A DNA stretch of 5,398 nt from positions 1-5,398 of the forward strand of contig CBFDAH010000194.1 of assembly GCA_965602785.1 (NCBI GenBank). The letters are read 5' to 3'. This DNA comes from JBGSLA01 sp965602785 (GTDB lineage Bacteria > Desulfobacterota > Desulfobaccia > Desulfobaccales > 0-14-0-80-60-11). The notes below the pieces were generated by a model. That model did no database searches, had not been told where the DNA came from, and worked only from the letters and a program-made list of their open reading frames with translations. A program made the position numbers and the translations under genes. This document shows positions 1 to 5,398 of this stretch, piece after piece (position 1 is the first letter of the stretch; each line of letters opens with the position of its first letter).

Positions 1-19
1 TGAAAATAAATTTTGCTTT

Positions 20-82
20 GGAGAGAGGTAAGAAAAAAACGCGGCTCACTTGCCAAACCCCGCAGTTATCACCTCTCCTTTT
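20..82. terminator. Weak inverted repeat, possible terminator of a gene left of the window
   Basis: GAGAGGT at 23-29 can pair with ACCTCTC at 71-77, and inside it GCGG at 41-44 can pair with CCGC at 60-63. The right arm is followed by CCTTTT, so on the plus strand this could be a poor intrinsic terminator for a gene ending before base 1. On the minus strand the inner GCGG/CCGC stem is followed by a run of seven Ts (the A run at 33-39), which looks more terminator-like, but no minus-strand gene runs into it in this window. The loop between the outer arms is 41 bases and the stems are short. I do not recognise a known riboswitch core here. Confidence 0.25.
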
Positions 83-87
83 AAAAG

Positions 88-107
88 TGCATATTTGATC
101 TGCATAT
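88..107. repeat. Direct repeat TGCATAT, two copies
   Basis: TGCATAT occurs at 88-94 and again at 101-107, so the copies start 13 bases apart. Just before them is the perfect 10-base palindrome CTTTTAAAAG at 78-87. Spaced direct repeats like this can be half-sites for a DNA-binding protein, but in AT-rich DNA they also arise by chance. No function is assigned. Confidence 0.3.
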
Positions 108-175
108 CTCACCTTCGGTAGATGATTGCTGGGCAAGGGAGTGTTATAAAGATGCCCCTCCCGGAGGAAAAAGCA

Positions 176-214
176 ATTGACAAGTGCCTTATATTTACGC
201 TAAATTGTATATAA
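176..214 (+). promoter_or_regulatory. Candidate sigma70-type promoter elements upstream of the response regulator
   Basis: A perfect -35 hexamer TTGACA lies at 176-181 and a perfect -10 hexamer TATAAT at 209-214. They are 27 bases apart, which is too far for one normal promoter. TTGACA could instead work with TAAATT at 200-205 (18-base spacing, four of six matches to consensus). TATAAT could work with a poor -35 near 186-191. The stretch is AT-rich and lies on the coding strand side of the 24-codon ORF (254) and the response regulator (481). Transcription from here would give the regulator a leader of roughly 270 bases, including the dyad at 362-394. Confidence 0.35.
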
Positions 215-253
215 TAATTGAAAAATCCCCGTTGAATCAGGATGGGGAGAACA

Positions 254-328
254 ATGATAAGAGCAGGAAAGAAGGCGGGGTTGCCCTTGGGGTTGCAGTT
301 CGGCTTTTTTATCGCCTTAGCGTTATAG
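254..328 (+). CDS. Possible small membrane peptide or remnant of a membrane sensor gene
   Basis: An ATG at 254 follows GGGGAG (244-249) by four bases, a good though slightly close ribosome-binding site. It opens a 24-codon frame ending in TAG at 326-328. The peptide has a basic start (R3, K6, K7) and a hydrophobic second half (residues 10-24, including FGFFIALAL), the pattern of a signal anchor or first membrane helix. Its codons 8-15 contain a near-tandem DNA repeat, GGGGTTGC at 277-284 and 289-296. Past the stop, short open stretches continue in the other two frames up to about base 462, so this may be the N-terminus of a decayed membrane protein such as a sensor kinase. It could also be a leader peptide, or chance. 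I recognise no family. Confidence 0.25.
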   Translation: MIRAGKKAGLPLGLQFGFFIALAL

Positions 329-361
329 CGGGCTCTCCTTTGATCACCCACCGTCCGTGCA

Positions 362-394
362 ACCGAGTTCGCCGCATAATTGCGGGGAATCGGT
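362..394. promoter_or_regulatory. 33-base imperfect dyad / RNA hairpin in the leader of the response regulator
   Basis: The outer arms ACCGA (362-366) and TCGGT (390-394), middle arms TTC (368-370) and GAA (387-389), and inner arms CCGCA (372-376) and TGCGG (381-385) all pair around a TAAT loop (377-380). The only defects are a bulged G at 367 and a G/G mismatch at 371/386. That is 13 paired positions in 33 bases, the strongest secondary structure I found outside the genes. No T run follows, so it is not an intrinsic terminator. It ends 86 bases before the regulator start codon. It could be an operator, perhaps for autoregulation, or a structured 5' leader element. The role is inferred. Confidence 0.45.
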
Positions 395-480
395 CATTCT
401 GGCCCTGATTAAAGAGAAGGAAAAATCTAAGTCCCTCCTGGTCCCCTGGGTAAGATTTCAGTGAAAAAGGTAGAATTACC

Positions 481-1134
481 ATGAATATCCGCGTCATCAT
501 TGCCGATGACCAAAAAATTATGCGACAAGGCCTCCAAGCGCTCCTCCAAAAGGAACCGGACATGGAAATGGTGGCGGAGGCCGAAGACGGTCGTCAAACC
601 GTAACCCTGGTAAGAGAACTGATTCCCCACATAGTCATCATGGACGTCAAGATGCCGACCCTGAACGGCATCGAGGCCACCCGCCAGATCCTCTCCAATC
701 ATCCAGACGTTAAGATCATCGCCCTCTCCATTTATAGTGATAATCGCTATGTTATCAACATGTTAAAGGCCGGGGCCCGTGGTTATCTTCTCAAGGACTG
801 CGCCTTCGAGGAGCTGGCTCAAGCCATCCGCCTGGTTATGGCCAACAAGACCTATCTGAGCCCCGGGGTGGCCGAAATCGTCGTCAAAGACTACGTGCAG
901 CGGGTCCCCGATACCAGTCAGTCACCTTTTTCCGTGCTCACCAACCGGGAACGGGAAGTGCTGCAACTCATGGCCGAAGGTAATAACACCAGCCAGATTG
1001 CCGAACTCCTGTGCATCAGTATCAAGACGGTGCAGACCCACCGCCAGCAAATCATGCACAAGCTAAGCACCAAGAACGTTGCCGAACTCATAAAATACGC
1101 CATCCGCGAAGGCCTCACTTCCCTGGAAGCCTGA
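481..1134 (+). CDS. NarL/FixJ-family two-component response regulator (LuxR-type HTH)
   Basis: This is a complete 217-residue cytoplasmic transcription regulator of the usual length for the family. An N-terminal receiver domain (about 3-120) has the acidic pair D9-D10, the phospho-acceptor D55 in the segment IVIMDVKMP, the switch serine S83, and K105 in YLLKD. A short linker leads to a LuxR/GerE-type helix-turn-helix (about 150-215) beginning LTNREREVLQLMAEG, with the recognition helix around KTVQTHRQQIMHKL (182-195). In this family a partner histidine kinase phosphorylates the aspartate and the protein then binds DNA as a dimer. The start at 481 is supported by AAGG at 467-470 (ten-base spacing) and by the receiver domain beginning at once. 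No kinase gene flanks it on the visible side, so signal and targets are unknown. The next genes run convergently. Family assignment is very sure; a specific name is not possible. Confidence 0.97.
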   Translation: MNIRVIIADDQKIMRQGLQALLQKEPDMEMVAEAEDGRQTVTLVRELIPHIVIMDVKMPTLNGIEATRQILSNHPDVKIIALSIYSDNRYVINMLKAGARGYLLKDCAFEELAQAIRLVMANKTYLSPGVAEIVVKDYVQRVPDTSQSPFSVLTNREREVLQLMAEGNNTSQIAELLCISIKTVQTHRQQIMHKLSTKNVAELIKYAIREGLTSLEA

Positions 1135-1240
1135 TTTCTCCTCCCCCTTTCATAGAGATTCGTGCTCGTCACTGAAGTTTACTGATTCACATAAGAATCT
1201 AAAAATGTATGGAATTTTCGGGGTAGTCCTGTGGGTCGCC

Positions 1241-1282
1241 ATCTTTATTTCATAATACCACCATAGAGGGAAGAATAAAGAT
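1241..1282. repeat. AT-rich 9-bp inverted repeat between convergent genes
   Basis: ATCTTTATT at 1241-1249 is the exact reverse complement of AATAAAGAT at 1274-1282, with 24 bases between. It lies in the 252-base gap (1135-1386) between the response regulator and the convergent yciO-like gene. It could slow transcription from both sides, but the stem has a single G-C pair and no T tract directly follows, so it is not a typical intrinsic terminator. It could also be a binding site. I see nothing else convincing in this gap: no small gene with a ribosome-binding site and no RNA gene. Confidence 0.3.
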
Positions 1283-1386
1283 ACCTTGCCATTAGCACAA
1301 GATACTCTAACTTTGCGCTGTATGGTGAACATCTACAATTCGCAGGGACTCTTTAGAACCGGGCGTCAGGTAAAGGGGCCATCAAG

Positions 1387-2019
1387 TTACTCAAATGAAC
1401 TCACATCCCCGGCCCCCTCCCTAATGATCTCGCCCGCGTCATCGATGAGGGAAATGATGCTGGAGGGCGCCGGCAGAATAATCCCCGCGTCGATGACCAG
1501 GGTCAGATGCGCCTTGAACATTTCGGCGATCTCGTAGGGGTCTCTTTCTGCCAGACTTCCCGCCAGGTTGGCTCCCGTGGAAATAATGGGATGGCCCAGA
1601 AGCCCGATCAACCCCAAGGAGATGGGGTGGTTGGGCACCCGGATGCCCACGGTATGCCGCTTGGTCTGCAAGAGCTTGGGAACCTGCCGGGAGGCCTCCA
1701 GGATGAAGGTATAGGGCCCGGGGAGGAGACGCTTCATGGTCTTGTAGGCATAGTTCCCCACCCGGCCGTACTCGCTGATGTTTTTCAGATCCGCGCAAAT
1801 GAAGCTAAACGGCTTGGACAGGGGCCGCCGCTTGATTTGATAAAGCTTGCTGATGCCCTTGAGGTTATACAGGTCGCAGCCCAGGGCGTAGCCGGTGTCT
1901 GTGGGATAGCCGATGAGGCCGCCCTCGGTTAAGGTCTCCACTACCTGGCGCAGCAGACGCACCTGGGGATTTTCCGGATTAATACGCAGCATCATGTTCT
2001 TACCCCCCGCCTTGATCAT
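1387..2019 (-). CDS. yciO: YciO-like Sua5/YciO/YrdC-family protein (putative threonylcarbamoyl-AMP synthase)
   Basis: A 210-residue single YrdC domain without the extra C-terminal Sua5 domain. Family members bind ATP, and TsaC/Sua5 enzymes make threonylcarbamoyl-AMP from threonine, bicarbonate and ATP for the t6A modification of tRNA in the cytoplasm. Visible motifs are YPTDTGYALGCD (38-49), KRRPLSKPF (63-71), PGPYTFIL (100-107), GIRVPNHP (125-132), STGANLAGS (147-155) and IREGAGD (199-205). Much of the chain lines up from memory with E. coli YciO, whose cellular role is less clear than that of TsaC, while the STGAN segment resembles TsaC/Sua5. The ATG at 2019 overlaps the stop of the upstream peptidase gene (ATGA) and has AGGA seven bases ahead. 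An internal ATG at 1995 with a G-rich stretch ahead would start nearer the family norm. The fold is sure; the exact reaction is not. Confidence 0.93.
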   Translation of the reverse strand: MIKAGGKNMMLRINPENPQVRLLRQVVETLTEGGLIGYPTDTGYALGCDLYNLKGISKLYQIKRRPLSKPFSFICADLKNISEYGRVGNYAYKTMKRLLPGPYTFILEASRQVPKLLQTKRHTVGIRVPNHPISLGLIGLLGHPIISTGANLAGSLAERDPYEIAEMFKAHLTLVIDAGIILPAPSSIISLIDDAGEIIREGAGDVSSFE

Positions 2020-3455
2020 CGCCTTTTCCTGCCTTTCCTTGATTTGGTCCTTCTCGAAGACCTCTTGGATTTTGCCACCCGCTTCGCGGCTGAAACCTCA
2101 GGTCCGGTGTCGGCCTGGGGCCACAACCCCTGCACCTGGTCCTTGAGCCAATGGGGGTCCCACCACTCCACCGGGTTCACAAATTCTCCGTGGATCAGTA
2201 TGGCAAAGTGCAGGTGATCTCCTCCGGCGAGACCTGTGGTCCCGGTGAGCCCCAGGGGCTTGCCTTTCTCCACCCGGTCGCCGACCTTGACGTCGATCCG
2301 GCTCAAATGGCTGTACATGGAAAAAAGGCCCAGACCGTGGTCCAGAATCACCGTATTACCGTAAATCCCCAGAGGCTCAGCCAGGACCACCACCCCGTGG
2401 TTGCCCGCCGGCACCGGACTGTTAACCAGGGAGGCCAAATCCTCCCCCAGGTGCACCTGCTCGTCCACGGCCCGTTTCTGATAGACATACGTGCGCTTAT
2501 CCCCGAAGCGGGCCATGGATTTGCCCTTGAACCGGGAAAAGGGGCCGGACCACAGGGGTTGGGACCGACTGACGGCAGAGGCCTGACGCACCCGTTCGTG
2601 ATCAGTCTGGCGTTTCTTGCGGTTGACTTCGAGAAAAGTCTGTAACAGATCCCCCTGTTGGGACTTTGGAAAGATGCCCGCCACCCGGCGCAGGAAACCC
2701 TCGGACAGAGAAATTTTGTCGTGGCGCCACTTCTTGCGCTTGAGCTTGAGAAGAACGTTTTGCTTTACTTCGCTCCCCACCGTCGCCCGGGCCACGAGCT
2801 CGGCCTGAAGGGCGCCCGCGGCGTTGGGGGGCACGGAAAAGAGGGCCCCGTATTCCCCCGTCTGGCCCTTGGGCACGGGATATCCCAGGAAGAAGCGACC
2901 CCCTACCCGGATGCCGCTCTCCTTGGGGATTTTGTTGACCCGATAGACAATGAGTCCGGTGCCGCCGGGATGCAGGAGGGGGCTCACCGAGGCAAAGCTG
3001 AGGCTGAGGGGCACCAGGTCCACCTTGACGTTCTGGCTGAGCCTACTGCCGCCCTTGAAAAAGTTCCACCAGGAACGGTCCGTGGCCGTGATGGTCAGGG
3101 TGGCTTTGCCATCCTGCAATCCCATGGCCTTGGGCTTTAGGGTGATGTGGACTTCCACCTCCGAGCCTGCTTCCCCGCCGGGGGGGAAGGTGCGGCTCAG
3201 CACCACGTGGTTCTTCCCTGCCTGGCTCACCGTGACCTTAACCTCTTTGAGGCCGCTTCGCCGGTCCCCGGTTTTAATCGTGAACGCGGTTTTAGGACCC
3301 ACCAGGGCCAGATCTTCGGGAGCCTGCACCCAGGGTTCCTCCCCATCTATGCTGCCCAGGGCCAGCCAGCCGAGGAGAACCAGCCCCACCAGGGCCAGCC
3401 CCGTCAGCAACAAGCTGTTTCTCTTGCCCCACCGCGCCTTTTTCCACCTTACCAT
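2016..3455 (-). CDS. Membrane-anchored M23 (LytM/peptidoglycan DD-metalloendopeptidase) family protein
   Basis: A 479-residue protein with a basic N-terminus, one hydrophobic segment (about 15-33) without a lipobox cysteine, a beta-rich stalk (about 45-240), a charged probably helical stretch (about 240-295), and an M23 domain (about 315-432). The zinc ligands fit H335 and D339 (HLGED) and H416 in the HLH motif 414-416; H383 (YSHL) and H414 fit the catalytic histidines, so the site looks intact. Family members cut peptide cross-bridges of peptidoglycan, here probably from the periplasmic face while anchored in the inner membrane. The tail 458-479 is very basic (14 K/R in 22). The ATG at 3455 has no clear Shine-Dalgarno sequence, but later starts would damage the anchor. 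The stop overlaps the next gene's ATG. An activator role cannot be excluded, but the complete zinc site favours an enzyme. Confidence 0.95.
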   Translation of the reverse strand: MVRWKKARWGKRNSLLLTGLALVGLVLLGWLALGSIDGEEPWVQAPEDLALVGPKTAFTIKTGDRRSGLKEVKVTVSQAGKNHVVLSRTFPPGGEAGSEVEVHITLKPKAMGLQDGKATLTITATDRSWWNFFKGGSRLSQNVKVDLVPLSLSFASVSPLLHPGGTGLIVYRVNKIPKESGIRVGGRFFLGYPVPKGQTGEYGALFSVPPNAAGALQAELVARATVGSEVKQNVLLKLKRKKWRHDKISLSEGFLRRVAGIFPKSQQGDLLQTFLEVNRKKRQTDHERVRQASAVSRSQPLWSGPFSRFKGKSMARFGDKRTYVYQKRAVDEQVHLGEDLASLVNSPVPAGNHGVVVLAEPLGIYGNTVILDHGLGLFSMYSHLSRIDVKVGDRVEKGKPLGLTGTTGLAGGDHLHFAILIHGEFVNPVEWWDPHWLKDQVQGLWPQADTGPEVSAAKRVAKSKRSSRRTKSRKGRKRR

Positions 3456-3461
3456 GCCCGT

Positions 3462-3490
3462 ATAGTAACAATTCTCCGCTTCCCGGGCAA
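3462..3490 (-). promoter_or_regulatory. Candidate promoter of the M23-yciO unit
   Basis: Read on the minus strand, TTGCCC (3490-3485) and TACTAT (3467-3462) are separated by 17 bases, each matching four of six consensus positions. A start about seven bases past the -10 would fall at or next to the A of the peptidase ATG (3455), so the transcript would have almost no leader. This agrees with the absence of a good ribosome-binding site. The match is modest, and a promoter further upstream in the 150-base divergent region is also possible. Confidence 0.3.
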
Positions 3491-3604
3491 GCCGGAGGCC
3501 GCTTTCACCTCTCGGTATATCTTGTTTTCCTCAGGATCAGGACTTACTTTACCAAGGGTACGAAATCCCACACATTTTGCGCTTTTCTGTTCCCGGGAGA
3601 ATTG
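3469..3604. repeat. Mirrored motif at the two ends of the divergent intergenic region
   Basis: CAATTCTC at 3469-3476 is the exact reverse complement of GAGAATTG at 3597-3604. Each copy sits beside a TTCCCGGG (3480-3487 and 3590-3597). Read toward each gene, both therefore show CCCGGG closely followed by GAGAATTG just before the start codon. At the ATPase gene the GGGAG part is the ribosome-binding site. At the peptidase gene the equivalent GGAG is about 18 bases from the ATG, too far to serve. A shared regulator site, an old duplication or chance are all possible. A tandem TCAGGA pair lies at 3531-3542. No typical copper operator palindrome was recognised between the genes. Confidence 0.35.
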
Positions 3605-3605
3605 G

Positions 3606-5398
3606 ATGGCCACCTCAAACACCGAAGTCACCCTCACCCTGGGTGGGTTACACTGCGCCGCCTGCGTGGGCCGGGTGGAGAAGGCCCTCGACCAGGTGCC
3701 CGGGGTGGATCGGGCCCAGGTAAATCTCGCCACCCGCCGGGCCAAGGTGCACTTCGACTCCGACCGGGTGAGCGTTGAGATATTGACCAGGGCTGTAAAA
3801 GATGCCGGTTACGAAGTGGAGTCCTGGGCCCGGGAGGCCCCGCCGCCCCCGCCTCCCGAAGCAGAGGCTCGCATTTTCCAGCGGCGCTTCCTCATCGCCC
3901 TGGGCCTGAGTTTGCCGGTATTTCTGGGCCATCTGCTTCCCGCCGTGCCCCGCTGGTTGGGGTTGGGGCCCCAGACCTGGCACGTGCTGCTGCTCCTGTT
4001 CACCACCCCGGTCCTGTTTTATTCCGGCGCCTCCTTTTTTACCGGAGCTGTGAAGGCCGCCCGGCATGGCGCCACCAACATGGACACCCTGGTGGCCCTG
4101 GGGACCTCTGCGGCTTACGGCTATTCCGCCTGGGTCACCTTTTTCCCGGAAACCGTGGCCTCGGCAGGGCAAACCCCGGCGGTCTACTTTGACACCACCG
4201 CCATGATCATCACCTTCATTCTCCTGGGCCGCTGGCTGGAAGCCGGCTCCCGGGGCCGGGCTTCTCAGGCCATCCGACGCCTCTTTGCTCTGGCCCCCCC
4301 CACCGCCCGGGTGCGCCGGGACGGGGAGGAGCAGGAAGTGCCCCTGGCCCAGGTGGCAGTGGCTGACCTGGTGGCCGTGCGCCCGGGGGAGAAAATCCCC
4401 GTGGATGGCGTGGTGGTGGAGGGAACCAGTAGCGTGGACGAGTCCATGCTCACCGGGGAAAGCGTCCCGGTGGCCAAAGAACCGGGGGCCGAAGTCTGGG
4501 GGGCCACCCTTAATCAACGAGGCTTTCTGGTTTTTCGGGCCACGCGGGTGGGACAGGACATGGTCCTCTCCCAGATCATCAAGCTGGTGGAGGAAGCCCA
4601 GGCCAGCAAGGCCCCCATCGAGCGCCTGGCGGATCGGGTGGCGTCCATCTTCGTCCCTGTAGTCATGGGGCTGGCCGGCCTCACGTTCCTGGGCTGGCTT
4701 CTGCTCGGCCCGTCCCCTACCCTCACCCGGGCCCTGGTGAACATGGTGGCCGTCCTCATCATCGCCTGCCCCTGCGCCCTGGGGCTGGCCACCCCCACCG
4801 CGGTCATGGTGGGCTCCGGCCGGGGCGCGGAACTGGGGATTCTGCTCCGGGGCGGCGAACCCCTGGAGCGGGCCTACCGCCTTACCACCCTGGTCTTCGA
4901 CAAGACCGGCACCCTCACCCGGGGCCGCCCTCAGGTGACGAACATCATGGCTTTTCGGGATGGCCAGGATGAGGAGGTGCTGGCCCTGGCCGCGGCCCTG
5001 GAGGAGAAGTCGGAACACCCCCTGGCCGAGGCCGTCCTCCAGGCGGCCCGGGAGCGGGGGCTCACTCTCCCGCCGGTGGAGGACTTCCAGGCCGTCCCGG
5101 GCCTGGGGGTGAAGGCCCAGGTTAACGGACACACCGTTATTTTAGGGAATCTGGCTTTCTGCCAGCGGGAGGGCATTGCTACTGATTCGCTGGCTGAACA
5201 CCAGGCCCGACTGGCCCAGGCAGGCCAGACCACCATCTTCCTGGCCGTGGACAGCCAGCCCCGGGGCCTCATCGCCGCGGCCGACACCCTTAAACCCGGG
5301 GCAAAAGAGGCCGTGTCAGCCCTTCGGGACATGGGCCTGAAAATGAATCTCATCAGCGGCGACAACTGGCAAACCGTGGCCGCGGTGGCCTCTCAGGT
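3606..5398 (+). CDS. copA: Cu(I)-exporting P1B-type ATPase CopA (3' end beyond the window)
   Basis: The 597 visible residues run open to the window end, out of about 740-800 expected for a one-HMA CopA. Order: HMA domain (7-73) with the metal site GLHCAAC (C17, C20); a linker with six prolines (79-84); four hydrophobic segments before the actuator domain, including NMDTLVALGTSAAY (158-171), typical of copper pumps; actuator motif TGES (283-286); intramembrane CPC (388-390); phosphorylation motif DKTGT (D432); nucleotide-binding HP motif SEHPL (469-473); and SGDN (584-587) where TGDN is more common. The GDGxND motif and last two helices lie outside. The family uses ATP to move Cu(I) out of the cytoplasm across the inner membrane, giving copper tolerance or supplying cuproenzymes. 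GGGAG at 3595-3599 supports the ATG at 3606. Cu(I) rather than Zn or Cd is inferred from CPC and the HMA type. No copper regulator gene is visible nearby. Confidence 0.97.
   Translation, partial: MATSNTEVTLTLGGLHCAACVGRVEKALDQVPGVDRAQVNLATRRAKVHFDSDRVSVEILTRAVKDAGYEVESWAREAPPPPPPEAEARIFQRRFLIALGLSLPVFLGHLLPAVPRWLGLGPQTWHVLLLLFTTPVLFYSGASFFTGAVKAARHGATNMDTLVALGTSAAYGYSAWVTFFPETVASAGQTPAVYFDTTAMIITFILLGRWLEAGSRGRASQAIRRLFALAPPTARVRRDGEEQEVPLAQVAVADLVAVRPGEKIPVDGVVVEGTSSVDESMLTGESVPVAKEPGAEVWGATLNQRGFLVFRATRVGQDMVLSQIIKLVEEAQASKAPIERLADRVASIFVPVVMGLAGLTFLGWLLLGPSPTLTRALVNMVAVLIIACPCALGLATPTAVMVGSGRGAELGILLRGGEPLERAYRLTTLVFDKTGTLTRGRPQVTNIMAFRDGQDEEVLALAAALEEKSEHPLAEAVLQAARERGLTLPPVEDFQAVPGLGVKAQVNGHTVILGNLAFCQREGIATDSLAEHQARLAQAGQTTIFLAVDSQPRGLIAAADTLKPGAKEAVSALRDMGLKMNLISGDNWQTVAAVASQ

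Noticed and set aside
20..82. A known riboswitch at the left edge
   Set aside because: The pairing resembles a closed multi-helix element, but no conserved core of the riboswitch classes I know was recognised.
156..166. CCTCCCGGAGG palindrome as a terminator
   Set aside because: The stem is five bases with a one-base centre, and it is followed by an A run rather than a T run on the plus strand.
184..408. A 74-codon plus-strand frame in the leader region
   Set aside because: It has no ribosome-binding site at its ATG and no recognisable domain, and overlaps the better-supported 24-codon frame. Part of it is considered only as possible gene remnant.
1286..1537. An 83-codon plus-strand frame in the convergent gap
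   Set aside because: No ribosome-binding site, and more than half of it is antisense to the well-supported yciO-like gene.
3449..3745. A 98-codon minus-strand frame across the divergent intergenic region
   Set aside because: It overlaps the start of copA antisense and the start of the peptidase in another frame, with no family features.
3648..5132. A 494-codon open frame on the minus strand opposite copA
   Set aside because: It is rich in Gly, His, Pro and Gln with no domain, and lies fully antisense to a frame with every P-type ATPase motif. Long antisense frames are expected from the high GC at codon third positions.
1..5398. CRISPR array, tRNA or rRNA gene, insertion sequence or phage module
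   Set aside because: No repeated spacer pattern, no cloverleaf or rRNA-like stretch, and no transposase or integrase motif was seen on either strand.

Overview
The window carries four protein-coding genes of a GC-rich bacterium. The first 480 bases and the gap at 1135-1386 are clearly more AT-rich than the genes, and the P-type ATPase gene at the right end is the most GC-rich part. The style of the proteins (a YciO-type YrdC-domain protein next to a membrane-anchored M23 peptidase with a long beta-rich stalk, and a single-HMA CopA) would suit a Gram-negative anaerobe of the Desulfobacterota (old Deltaproteobacteria). That placement is an impression from protein style, not a proven assignment.

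Layout. Bases 1-480 hold no convincing large gene. They contain a weak inverted repeat near the left edge, a 7-base direct repeat, promoter-like hexamers (176-214), a possible 24-codon ORF with a Shine-Dalgarno sequence (254-328), and a strong 33-base imperfect dyad (362-394). Bases 481-1134 (+) encode a complete NarL/FixJ-type response regulator with no kinase gene beside it. Bases 1135-1386 separate it from a convergent minus-strand pair and hold only an AT-rich inverted repeat. The pair reads right to left: an M23 metallopeptidase (3455-2016), whose stop codon overlaps the start of a YciO/YrdC-family protein (2019-1387) by four bases. A 150-base divergent intergenic region follows. Bases 3606-5398 (+) then encode the first 597 residues of a Cu(I)-exporting P1B-type ATPase, cut by the window end.

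How the genes work together. The M23 and YciO genes are an evident two-gene transcription unit that may be translationally coupled, although cell-wall hydrolysis and nucleotide/tRNA-related chemistry have no obvious link. The response regulator and the copper ATPase look like separate units. No copper sensor gene, chaperone gene or recognisable copper-responsive operator is visible in the window.

I found no clear sign of a new multi-gene system. The points most worth a second look are the structured leader and possible gene remnant ahead of the orphan regulator, the very basic C-terminal tail of the peptidase at the overlap with yciO, and the subfamily position of the YciO protein.
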